This document shows positions 1-7,537 of a stretch of 7,998 nucleotides of DNA, one piece after another. The stretch is taken from contig USSR01000298.1 in the NCBI GenBank assembly GCA_900557355.1, forward strand, positions 1-7,998, given 5' to 3'. The notes beneath the pieces are model-generated. The model searched no databases. It saw only the letters and a program-made list of their open reading frames with translations, and was not told the DNA's origin. Position 1 is the first letter of the stretch, and every line of letters begins with the position of its first letter. This DNA is from an uncultured Bacteroides sp. GTDB taxonomy: Bacteria; Bacteroidota; Bacteroidia; Bacteroidales; Bacteroidaceae. A program made the position numbers and the translations under genes.

Positions 1-3000
1 GAAGTGGATTTACTTATCAGTTCAAAGATAAGTATATCATGATTATTCCCGACAAAAAGTCAAAAGAAACTCCTGCAAAAAAAATAAGTGGAATGGTCAT
101 TGACGAAAACAATGAACCACTGATCGGAGTGAATATAAAAGTAGAAGGAAGCTCCGTAGGTGCAATCACCGATATTGATGGAAATTTCAATATAATGGCT
201 CCCCAAGGTAGTACATTAAGCTTCACTTATGTGGGATATACACCTCAAACTGTGAAAATAACAGATAAGAATATCTACGAAATAAGATTAGTAAGTGACA
301 CTAAACAACTGAACGAAGTAGTAGTCACCGCTCTCGGTATCAAACGCGAACAAAAGGCACTGAGCTACAATGTGCAGCAGGTGAAGGCTGATGCAATTTC
401 TGGTATCAAGGATGCTAATTTCATCAACAGCCTGAACGGTAAGGTAGCTGGTGTCAATATCAATAGTAGTTCCTCCGGTGTGGGCGGAGCTAGTAAAGTA
501 GTGATGCGCGGTACAAAATCTATCGAACAGAGCAGTAATGCACTATATGTTATTGATGGAATTCCGATGTTCAATTTTGGAGGTGGAGGTGGAACGGAAT
601 TTGATTCCCGCGGTAAGTCCGAAAGCATTGCAGACTTGAATCCGGATGATATAGAAAGTATTTCCGTACTGACAGGTGCCGCTGCAGCCGCCCTCTATGG
701 TAGCAATGCAGCTAATGGTGCCATCGTTATCACTACCAAACGAGGACAAGTAGGAAAACTACAAGTATCTGTCAACAGTAATACTGAGTTCTCTAAACCA
801 TTCGTACTTCCTCAGTTCCAGAATCGCTATGGGACAGGTAGCCGAGGCAAGACAGCAGGTTCCAGCACTTTGAGTTGGGGATCATTATTGAATGAAGCAT
901 CACGCACAGGGTTTGAACCAAAGGATTTCTTCGATACAGGATTAATCTTTACCAATTCCGTCACACTCTCCACCGGAACAGAGAAGAATCAGACTTTCTT
1001 CTCAGCCGCCGCAGTAAATTCCGAAGGTATCGTACCCAACAATCGTTATAACCGTTACAATTTCAACTTTCGCAATACAACGAGCTTTCTGGATGGTAAG
1101 ATGAAACTCGATGTAGGCGCCAGCTATATCATCCAGAACGACCGAAACATGACCAATCAAGGTGTTTATTCCAACCCGATCGTGCCTGTTTATCTGTTTC
1201 CGCGCGGAGACGATTTCAGCCTTATCAAAGTGTTCGAACGCTGGGACCCAACACGCAAAATCAACACCATGTTTTGGCCGCAAGGTGAAGGTGATCTTCG
1301 TATGCAAAACCCTTACTGGATCGCCTACCGCAATCTGCGCCTCAACCAAAAGAAACGTTATATGCTGTCCGCAGCATTAAGTTACGATATAACCGACTGG
1401 CTGAATATCTCAGGACGTGTACGTATAGACAATTCCAATACCAAATACGAACAAAAACTTTACGCAAGTTCTAACACCACACTAACCGAAGGTAGTACAC
1501 AAGGTTACTATGCCATAGAAAAACCTGATGAAAGCCAAGCTTATGCTGACGCACTCGTCAACATCAACAAGCGTTTTGGCGACTACTCATTGGTAGCAAA
1601 CATAGGTACCAGCATCATGAACAATAAGTATGACGACCTAAGTTATCGTGGACCGATACGCGAGAAGGGTATTCCCAACGTATTCAATGTTTACGACCTT
1701 GATAACACCAAGAAAAAAGCCCGTCAGGACGAATGGCAGGAACAGACACAATCTATCTTTGCCAGCGTGGAAGTTGGTTGGAAAAGTATGCTCTATCTAA
1801 CGTTAACCGGACGTAACGACTGGGCTTCACAGCTTGCCAACTCGTCTACTTCTTCCTTCTTCTATCCTTCTGTCGGTCTTTCCGGTGTCATATCAGAGAT
1901 GGTGCAACTCCCCGCTTTCATCGACTATATGAAAGTACGTGGTTCATTCAGTTCCGTCGGTATGCCTTATCCGCGCAATCTGACATCACCTACTTACGAG
2001 TATGACGAAACCAATCAAGGATGGAAACCAAAGACACATTATCCTATCGGTGATCTGAAACCGGAACGTACCAATTCTTGGGAATTAGGTCTAGATATGC
2101 GCCTTTTCAAGGATTTCAATCTCGGGCTGTCCTGGTATCTTGCCAATACATTCAACCAGACGTTCGATCCGCAGATTTCCGTATCGTCAGGCTACAGTAC
2201 TATCTATCTGCAAACAGGTTACGTACGCAATACCGGTATTGAACTCTCACTGGGATACAATCATACATGGAACAATAATTTCCATTGGGATAGTAACTTC
2301 ACCTTGAGCCACAACAAAAATGAAATCAAGGAACTGGTAAGAGACTATCTGCACCCCGAAACAGGTGAGATTATTAATAAAGACCGTTTGGAAATAGGCA
2401 AATTGGGTAAGGCCAAATTTATATTGAAAGAGGGCGGAACATTGGGCGACCTTTACTCACAGTCCGACTTGAAACGTGACAATAATGGTATGGTAGAAAT
2501 TGATCCTTCCGGTGCACTGGTAGTAGAAAACAACCTTGACGATATCAAGTTAGGTACCGTATTCCCGAAAGCAAATCTGGCATGGAACAATCATTTCTCA
2601 TGGAAAGGAATCAGCCTCAGCGCACTTATCACAGCACGTATTGGCGGTATCGTTTACTCTGCTACCGAAGCAGCCATGGATCAATATGGTGTTTCCGAAC
2701 GTTCGGCACTGGCACGCGACAATGGTGGTGTGTTATTGAACGGACGTACTCTTGTAGATGCTCAGACCTACTATACAGCAATCGGCAGCGAGAGCGGACT
2801 TCCACAATATTATACTTACAGTGCTACCAATGTACGCTTACAGGAAGCCAGTCTCGGCTATACTATTCCACGCAAGTGGCTGGGTAACGCATGTGATATT
2901 CAAGTATCAGTGGTAGGCCGTAACCTGTGGATGATTTATAACAAGGCTCCTTTCGATCCCGAAGCCGTAGCTACTACCGATAACTACTATCAGGGTATCG

Positions 3001-3059
3001 ACTACTTCATGCTGCCGAGCACCCGCAATATCGGCGTGAATGTCAAAATTACCTTTTAA
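1..3059 (+). CDS. SusC-like TonB-dependent outer membrane transporter with STN domain (5' partial)
   Basis: This is the outer-membrane barrel that imports glycans with its SusD lid, powered by TonB. The reading frame is open to the window edge. Twelve codons before the ATG at 39 encode SGFTYQFKDKYI, which fits the end of an STN domain, so that ATG is internal and the true start lies upstream. Roughly 100 residues (signal peptide and most of STN) should be missing. Next come a carboxypeptidase-D-regulatory-like beta-sandwich (about 90-300; GMVIDENNEPLIGVNI, TDIDGNF, SFTYVGY), a TonB-box-like LNEVVVTAL (about 310-336), a plug with MRGTKS, YVIDGIP and SVLTGAAAAALYGSNAANG (to about 750), then the barrel, ending in the usual terminal Phe (VKITF). 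SusD follows after 20 bp. An STN domain suggests control through an anti-sigma/ECF-sigma pair, which is not in the window. The family call is firm; the glycan specificity is inferred from neighbours. Confidence 0.96.
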   Translation, partial: SGFTYQFKDKYIMIIPDKKSKETPAKKISGMVIDENNEPLIGVNIKVEGSSVGAITDIDGNFNIMAPQGSTLSFTYVGYTPQTVKITDKNIYEIRLVSDTKQLNEVVVTALGIKREQKALSYNVQQVKADAISGIKDANFINSLNGKVAGVNINSSSSGVGGASKVVMRGTKSIEQSSNALYVIDGIPMFNFGGGGGTEFDSRGKSESIADLNPDDIESISVLTGAAAAALYGSNAANGAIVITTKRGQVGKLQVSVNSNTEFSKPFVLPQFQNRYGTGSRGKTAGSSTLSWGSLLNEASRTGFEPKDFFDTGLIFTNSVTLSTGTEKNQTFFSAAAVNSEGIVPNNRYNRYNFNFRNTTSFLDGKMKLDVGASYIIQNDRNMTNQGVYSNPIVPVYLFPRGDDFSLIKVFERWDPTRKINTMFWPQGEGDLRMQNPYWIAYRNLRLNQKKRYMLSAALSYDITDWLNISGRVRIDNSNTKYEQKLYASSNTTLTEGSTQGYYAIEKPDESQAYADALVNINKRFGDYSLVANIGTSIMNNKYDDLSYRGPIREKGIPNVFNVYDLDNTKKKARQDEWQEQTQSIFASVEVGWKSMLYLTLTGRNDWASQLANSSTSSFFYPSVGLSGVISEMVQLPAFIDYMKVRGSFSSVGMPYPRNLTSPTYEYDETNQGWKPKTHYPIGDLKPERTNSWELGLDMRLFKDFNLGLSWYLANTFNQTFDPQISVSSGYSTIYLQTGYVRNTGIELSLGYNHTWNNNFHWDSNFTLSHNKNEIKELVRDYLHPETGEIINKDRLEIGKLGKAKFILKEGGTLGDLYSQSDLKRDNNGMVEIDPSGALVVENNLDDIKLGTVFPKANLAWNNHFSWKGISLSALITARIGGIVYSATEAAMDQYGVSERSALARDNGGVLLNGRTLVDAQTYYTAIGSESGLPQYYTYSATNVRLQEASLGYTIPRKWLGNACDIQVSVVGRNLWMIYNKAPFDPEAVATTDNYYQGIDYFMLPSTRNIGVNVKITF

Positions 3060-3079
3060 CGAATTAAATTCTATATAGT

Positions 3080-4672
3080 ATGAAACAACCAATGACATCT
3101 ATCCTGAAGATGTTCACTCTTGCCCTACTCCTTGTTAGTGGAACCGCTTGTACGGACAACTTCGACAAGATCAACTCCAAGGACTACCAAGTAACCAAGC
3201 AAGAGCAAGAACGTGAGAACTACAACTTAGGCACCACGCTGAGAGGTTTGCAGGGCCTTGTCATTCCCACCCAGGAACACAGTTATCAGTTCATAGAAGC
3301 ATTAGCCGCAGGTCCATTTGCCGGATATTTCGGCGCTATCAATCCGTGGACTACTAAATTTGAAACCTACAACCCGTCCGTGGACTGGATTGAAGCTACC
3401 TTTTCTACCGTTATCACCAATACCTATCCTTACTACCGCGATTTACAAGATCAAAGCGATGACCCGGTGGCACTGGCACTGGGTAAGTTACTACGGGTAG
3501 CCGTCATGCATCGTGTGACAGATATGTTCGGCCCTATTCCTTATAGCAAAGTAGTGGATAAGTTAGGTGGCATATCACTTTCTGTACCTTACGACTCTCA
3601 GGAAGAGGTGTACAAGCAGATGCTGAAAGAGTTGAATGAGGTTACCGATGTTTTGAAAGAGAATCTCGACCTTGATCCTGAAACGTTCCGCAAGTTTGAT
3701 GACGTTTATTACGGTAATATGAGCAAGTGGTATAAGTATGCGAACTCTCTGAAATTACGCTTTGCCCTACGTATGGCTTACGTTGATCCAATCACTGCAC
3801 AACAGGTGGCAGAAGCAGCCGTACAAGCAGGAGTTATCACAAGCAATGACGACAATGCCCTGTTGACTGTGGAAGAAAACCGTGCGTCTATGATCTTCAA
3901 CGATTGGAATGACCATCGTGTAGGTGCGGATATTATCTGCTACATGAATGGATATAATGATCCTCGTCGCGAGAAAATGTTTACTACTGTAAAGGTGAAA
4001 GAAACTGTCGGTGGTAAACCAACCGATGTAGACGGCTACGCTGGTGTCCGTATTGGCATCGACGTACCTAATAAAGATAATGTGAAAGACCGTTACAGCA
4101 AACCTATAACATCCACTACCAGTCCGTATATGTGGATAAACGCTGCTGAAATCACTTTCTTACGTGCCGAAGGTGCTTTACGCGGATGGGGTATGGGTGG
4201 CGAAGCCAAAGCTTTGTACGAGCAGGCTATCAATCTTTCTTTCGAACAATATGGAGTAAGTGGCGCTGACACCTACATTGCCGATGCTACCAGTCAACCA
4301 CAAGCCTATACTGATCCAACAGACTCCTACTCTGCCGGCCAAACCAGCAGTATCACCATAGCATGGCAAGATGGTAATTCCAACGACGAAGCTAATCTGG
4401 AACGAATCATTACCCAAAAGTGGATAGCCATGTTTCCCTGCACCGTAGAGGCATGGAGTGAATACCGTCGTACGGGTTATCCTAAATTGCTACCTGTAGT
4501 AGTAAACAATAGCGGTGGTGTCATTGATGACAGCAAAGAAAAGATTCGTCGCTTATGGTACCCACCCACAGAATACTCCGAAAACAAGGCTAATATTTTG
4601 GAAGCTATTAATATGTTAGGAGGAGCCGACAATGGAGCTACGCGCCTGTGGTGGGATAAAAAGCCACGATAG
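3080..4672 (+). CDS. SusD/RagB-like glycan-binding outer membrane lipoprotein
   Basis: This is the surface lipoprotein that lids the SusC barrel and delivers glycan to it. The 530-residue length is typical. A signal peptide ends at Cys24 (LVSGTAC), followed by TDNFDKIN, a common SusD mature start. Family landmarks include AVMHRVTDMFGPIPYSKV (141-158), the helix MSKWYKYANSLKLRFALRM (214-232), MWINAAEITFLRAEGALRGW (351-370) and IITQKWIAMFPCTVEAWSEY (443-462) with RRTGYP after it. The C-terminal RRLWYPPTEYSEN and LWWDKK are also typical. These segments fit the SusD-like Pfam group that includes PF12741/PF12771 better than classical SusD; that assignment is from memory. The ATG at 3080 is chosen because it gives a complete signal peptide; ATG 3092 (Met5) is possible. 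The 20-bp gap to susC implies co-transcription. The ligand cannot be read from sequence; an N-glycan is inferred from the downstream GH18 genes. Confidence 0.95.
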   Translation: MKQPMTSILKMFTLALLLVSGTACTDNFDKINSKDYQVTKQEQERENYNLGTTLRGLQGLVIPTQEHSYQFIEALAAGPFAGYFGAINPWTTKFETYNPSVDWIEATFSTVITNTYPYYRDLQDQSDDPVALALGKLLRVAVMHRVTDMFGPIPYSKVVDKLGGISLSVPYDSQEEVYKQMLKELNEVTDVLKENLDLDPETFRKFDDVYYGNMSKWYKYANSLKLRFALRMAYVDPITAQQVAEAAVQAGVITSNDDNALLTVEENRASMIFNDWNDHRVGADIICYMNGYNDPRREKMFTTVKVKETVGGKPTDVDGYAGVRIGIDVPNKDNVKDRYSKPITSTTSPYMWINAAEITFLRAEGALRGWGMGGEAKALYEQAINLSFEQYGVSGADTYIADATSQPQAYTDPTDSYSAGQTSSITIAWQDGNSNDEANLERIITQKWIAMFPCTVEAWSEYRRTGYPKLLPVVVNNSGGVIDDSKEKIRRLWYPPTEYSENKANILEAINMLGGADNGATRLWWDKKPR

Positions 4673-4721
4673 AAAAAGGATAATTTCCTGACTACAATAA
4701 AAACTTATATACATAAAAGAC

Positions 4722-5669
4722 ATGAAAATGAAGATTTCAATTAATAAATTATATAGCGGATTATTTCTGTTGTTGATTCTCATATTGTCTGCCTCATGCA
4801 GCGACTGGAATGATATAGAAGCCGTAGATATTGACCCTCAGCATGCCAAGGATCAAAATCCCGAACTTTGGGCACGTTATATGGAGTCGCTACGCATCTA
4901 CAAACAAGAGCGCACACATTATATAACATATGGCAGCTTTGAGAATGGCACTGAACAATCCAAAAATGAAGGTGCTTATTTACGCTCAGTACCCGACTCG
5001 CTGGATATTGTGACTTTGGCTAATTCAGAAAACATAACTGCTTACGACCGTGAAGATATCCCTTCACTACAAGAGAAAAGTACCCGTGTGCTTTATCTGG
5101 TAGATTATGCCAAGAAAATGACGGAACTTGCCGACGCAGCTGCGCTAAGTACATGGTTGGATAAGGCAGTAGCCACTGCTACAGAACTTAAACTGGACGG
5201 CTTTGCTTTCAACGGATTACCAAGCTATGGTGGAACCGATGCCGAGCAAGCAGCACGTAAAGAGGCAGCCCGACTGATTGTATCCAAGTTATCAGCTTTC
5301 GGCAAGACCCTTGTGTTTGAGGGAGATCCTGCGTTTGTAGATGCTGCCGACCTAAGCAAGCTAGATTATGTAGTATTAAATACCACTGATATAGAAAATG
5401 CAGTGAACTTAAAACTGCACGTGGTTAACATATTAGAAACTTATGCGCTATCCAAAGAAAAGCTATTACTGGCAGCAAAGATAGGTAGCAAACTGACTGA
5501 TGAAGATTTGAATAAGCTAGACGCTGTGACAGAAATGACCAATCGTGTAATATCTCTTGGCCCTTTAGGTGGACTAGCCATATATGCTTTGGGAGATGAT
5601 TACTATCAGGCTAAGATGAATTATCAGACTAGCCGAATGGCTATACAGACGATGAATCCGTCGAAGTAA
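4722..5669 (+). CDS. GH18-like lipoprotein with lost catalytic motif, probable surface glycan-binding protein
   Basis: A 315-residue lipoprotein: a hydrophobic signal segment (residues 12-25) ends at Cys26 (LSASC), followed by SDWND. The rest looks like a compact GH18-type TIM barrel. Strand-like segments include HYITYGSFENG (66-76), STRVLYLVDYA (120-130) and TLVFEGDP (196-203), and the end GLAIYALGDDYY with SRMAIQTMNP resembles the Bacteroides GH18-like lipoprotein family (PF16141-type, recalled). In the GH18 signature D-G-x-D-x-D-x-E, this protein has D159-G-F-A162-F-N164-G-L166, so both inner aspartates and the catalytic glutamate are gone. Hydrolysis is therefore unlikely. Its place after susD suggests a surface glycan-binding protein, like BT3985 of B. 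thetaiotaomicron (analogy from memory). ATG 4728 is an equally plausible start; no Shine-Dalgarno motif helps choose. Fold confidence is moderate, since similarity to classical GH18 is weak outside the motif. Confidence 0.82.
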   Translation: MKMKISINKLYSGLFLLLILILSASCSDWNDIEAVDIDPQHAKDQNPELWARYMESLRIYKQERTHYITYGSFENGTEQSKNEGAYLRSVPDSLDIVTLANSENITAYDREDIPSLQEKSTRVLYLVDYAKKMTELADAAALSTWLDKAVATATELKLDGFAFNGLPSYGGTDAEQAARKEAARLIVSKLSAFGKTLVFEGDPAFVDAADLSKLDYVVLNTTDIENAVNLKLHVVNILETYALSKEKLLLAAKIGSKLTDEDLNKLDAVTEMTNRVISLGPLGGLAIYALGDDYYQAKMNYQTSRMAIQTMNPSK

Positions 5670-5732
5670 TGCAAGTGATAGTAATGAATGAACTAATTTA
5701 TTTTTATATGTACGTACTATAAATTCAATTTT

Positions 5733-7346
5733 ATGAATAACTCATTAAAATATTTTGCTCTTTCGATGCTACTGGCAACGATGACGGGATGCACAGAAGA
5801 CATTACGCAAGCTGTGGGTCCACTACCAGATGAGACATCTATGAATAATGTTGGAAGTCAATTATATAGTGGAAAAACTTTCTCTAATATGATTACTATT
5901 AACATGTATGAAGACGATGGACCGGCTATCGAAAAAATAGGTTATGCTCTGACAAAACCTGCGACAACGGCTGTTACTGTTAAGGCAATTCCATCTCCGG
6001 CACTTGTGGCGGAATACAACCGCGATCACAATACTAAAATGGAAGAATTTCCCATCGATAATGTAACCTTGGAAGATAACGGTTCACTTACCGTACCTGC
6101 AGGAAAAATGGCATCTGAAAACATCAGTATGAATCTTTCTGCGGAAGGACTAGAGCCTGATACACCTTATTTGCTGGCAATAACATTAACACAAAATACT
6201 ACGGGGATCGAAGCGCAGGCTAGTAAACAAGTAATTTATTACAGAATAAGTTTTCGAATAAAGACCACAACTTGCCAGCCTTCAGAATGGGAAACAATAG
6301 AGATTCCTCCACTACTGCCCAATCTGACGTCTGTATTCTATGTAAATACAGAAACTTATCAACCATCGATTGCCGCAGCATGGGGTGCAAAAGTTAACTT
6401 CAGCCAACTTTACAGTTTGGGAAATATCGTAAACCTTAAAAGGTCAACAATAGGTTACAATGCCGCTAGTCAACGCGCTTTGCTTGAATTAGGAAGTGAC
6501 ATATCTTACGTATTAGAACATAGAGACAAATATATTCGCCATCTCCAGGAATATGAACGCAAAGTATGTCTTTGTATTGAAAATGGCGGTAAAGGTATAG
6601 GATTTTGCAACATGAACGACACACAGATAGCAGACTTTGTCCGTCAAGTAAAAGACGTAATAGAACGTTACTATCTAGATGGAGTAAATTTGTGGGATGA
6701 AGATAGTAAATATGGGAAAGCAGGAATGCCGGAAATGAACACCACGTCATATCCCAAACTAATAAAAGCACTGCGTGAAGCCCTGCCCGACAAAGTACTG
6801 ACACTGGTAGATAAAGGAGATGCTACGGAATATTTCTATGATGTCAACAAGTGCGGTGGTATTGAAGTAGGTCATTACATTGATTATGCATGGCACGGAT
6901 ACTTCTCACAAACAGAAGATTTGCAAATCATCAATCCGAATCCGGAAGGTAGCGCTCAGGCTTATAGCAAATATACACGTAAGCCCATTGCAGGATTGGA
7001 CGAGACTCATTACGGGAGTGTGAATGTCCCTCGATATTCAGCTAACAATCCTAACATTAGACAGTTGGCAGCAAAAACTATGGCCCAATGGAAATCTTCT
7101 GGAAATAAAAAAAGTAATATTCTTGTTTTTGGTAGTGATCTTATTGGGAATGAGTATGGTGATAATGAGAATGCAGTAAAAATAATGCTAAATGATTATA
7201 CCCTCCTTCAATTTATGGATGATGGCGACGGTTGGGATTTTAACATGAACGATTTCACATGGGGAGAAATATATTATGCAGCAGGTATGTTACATTATTC
7301 TCTTGGTAACAGTCTCGATCATAACATTCATCGAAAAGATTGGTAA
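5733..7346 (+). CDS. DUF1735 (BT_3987-N-like) plus Endo H/F1-type GH18 lipoprotein with altered catalytic motif
   Basis: A 537-residue lipoprotein (signal peptide to Cys20, TMTGC, then TEDIT). Residues about 43-175 look like the DUF1735/BT_3987 N-terminal Ig-like domain (PF08522): a strand near 52-58, PALVAEYNRDHN, SLTVPAGKMASENISMNL, then DTPYLLAITLTQ. Residues about 195-537 match the Endo H/Endo F1 branch of GH18: KVCLCIENGGKGIGFCNMND (277-296), LDGVNLWDEDSKYG (315-328), KALREALPDKVLTL (345-358) and YIDYAWHGYF (382-391), comparable to recalled Endo H segments GVDFDDEYAEYG, TALRANMPDKIISL and FDYAWNPYY. In D-G-V-D-F-D-D-E, this protein has D316-G-V-N319-L-W321-D-E323. The acid/base Glu is kept, but the Asp two residues before it, needed to position the substrate N-acetyl group, is Trp. 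Little or no activity is expected; surface glycan binding is likelier, but weak or altered catalysis is not excluded. Five cysteines in the mature part after the lipidated one are unusual for such a protein. Confidence 0.88.
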   Translation: MNNSLKYFALSMLLATMTGCTEDITQAVGPLPDETSMNNVGSQLYSGKTFSNMITINMYEDDGPAIEKIGYALTKPATTAVTVKAIPSPALVAEYNRDHNTKMEEFPIDNVTLEDNGSLTVPAGKMASENISMNLSAEGLEPDTPYLLAITLTQNTTGIEAQASKQVIYYRISFRIKTTTCQPSEWETIEIPPLLPNLTSVFYVNTETYQPSIAAAWGAKVNFSQLYSLGNIVNLKRSTIGYNAASQRALLELGSDISYVLEHRDKYIRHLQEYERKVCLCIENGGKGIGFCNMNDTQIADFVRQVKDVIERYYLDGVNLWDEDSKYGKAGMPEMNTTSYPKLIKALREALPDKVLTLVDKGDATEYFYDVNKCGGIEVGHYIDYAWHGYFSQTEDLQIINPNPEGSAQAYSKYTRKPIAGLDETHYGSVNVPRYSANNPNIRQLAAKTMAQWKSSGNKKSNILVFGSDLIGNEYGDNENAVKIMLNDYTLLQFMDDGDGWDFNMNDFTWGEIYYAAGMLHYSLGNSLDHNIHRKDW

Positions 7347-7352
7347 AATATG

Positions 7353-7370
7353 ATCCGATTACAATTGGAT
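7353..7370 (+). repeat. Imperfect inverted repeat after gene 4
   Basis: ATCCGATT and AATTGGAT could pair as a seven-bp stem with one G-U wobble and a four-base loop, starting seven bases after the stop codon. No T tract follows (TAGAAAAG comes next), so this is not a standard intrinsic terminator. It could be a weak 3'-end or processing hairpin, or chance in AT-rich DNA. Confidence 0.25.
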
Positions 7371-7385
7371 TAGAAAAGTAGAATT

Positions 7386-7414
7386 AACAATAATAGAAAA
7401 AATTATCATCAGTT
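7386..7414 (+). repeat. Imperfect direct repeat of the ENGase gene start region
   Basis: The 19 bases at 7396-7414 match 17 of 19 bases at 7540-7558, which run from the G of the start codon into the signal peptide codons of gene 5. Both copies are preceded by AACAAT (7386-7391 and 7531-7536), with a one-base length difference between. In the upstream copy the start is replaced by TAG and a TGA follows eight codons later, so it cannot encode a lipoprotein. It may be a remnant of a duplicated gene start, but AT-rich leaders and MKKLL-type signal peptides make chance resemblance plausible. Confidence 0.35.
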
Positions 7415-7537
7415 AGTGGTTGAGATTGCATTAAGTTTAACCATAAAAAATGAAGAAAGGAGGCTATTTATAACTATTAAGATTATGCATCGCCCGACCA
7501 AGAACTGAAATTTATAAACACTTTAAAAATAACAATC

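Larger units (their letters stand above)
7347..7537 (+). other. 191-bp AT-rich intergenic region upstream of the ENGase-like gene
   Basis: The longest gap in the window, against 20, 49 and 63 bp between the earlier genes. It holds a weak inverted repeat just after the gene 4 stop (7353-7370), a near-copy of the next gene's start region (7386-7414), and an isolated AAAGGAGG at 7456-7463 with no usable start codon at normal spacing. It also contains two seven-codon ORFs: MKKGGYL at 7450-7473 and MHRPTKN at 7485-7508. TAAGTTTA at 7432-7439 differs by one base from the Bacteroides -7 consensus TAnnTTTG, but no TTTG -33 element lies at proper spacing, so a promoter here is only possible. The gap could carry a 5' leader, a processing site or a rearrangement scar. 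Confidence 0.5.

Noticed and set aside
39..41. ATG at 39 as the start of the SusC-like gene
   Set aside because: The frame is open through position 3 and the extra codons fit an STN domain, and no signal peptide follows this ATG, so it is an internal Met in a truncated gene.
1002..1349. 115-codon ORF on the minus strand inside susC
   Set aside because: It is antisense to conserved barrel-coding sequence and shows no domain or signal peptide; it looks like a shadow of the + strand gene.
2582..2887. 101-codon + strand ORF overlapping the end of susC
   Set aside because: It is out of frame with a convincing barrel sequence, and its Arg/Ser/Tyr/Cys-rich product resembles no protein family; frame shadow.
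5710..5717. GTACGTAC palindrome in the gap before gene 4 as an operator
   Set aside because: Symmetry stops after eight bases, with mismatches immediately outside; a short self-complementary word in AT-rich DNA is weak evidence.
6466..6804. 112-codon minus-strand ORF inside gene 4
   Set aside because: It lies opposite the conserved GH18 core, and its Leu/Cys/His-rich product is typical of an antisense shadow.
7353..7370. Intrinsic terminator between genes 4 and 5
   Set aside because: The stem is short and AT-rich with a wobble, and no T tract follows, so it is recorded only as an inverted repeat.
7432..7439. TAAGTTTA as a Bacteroides -7 promoter element for gene 5
   Set aside because: It misses the final G of TAnnTTTG and has no TTTG -33 element at the expected distance, so it is mentioned only within the intergenic entry.
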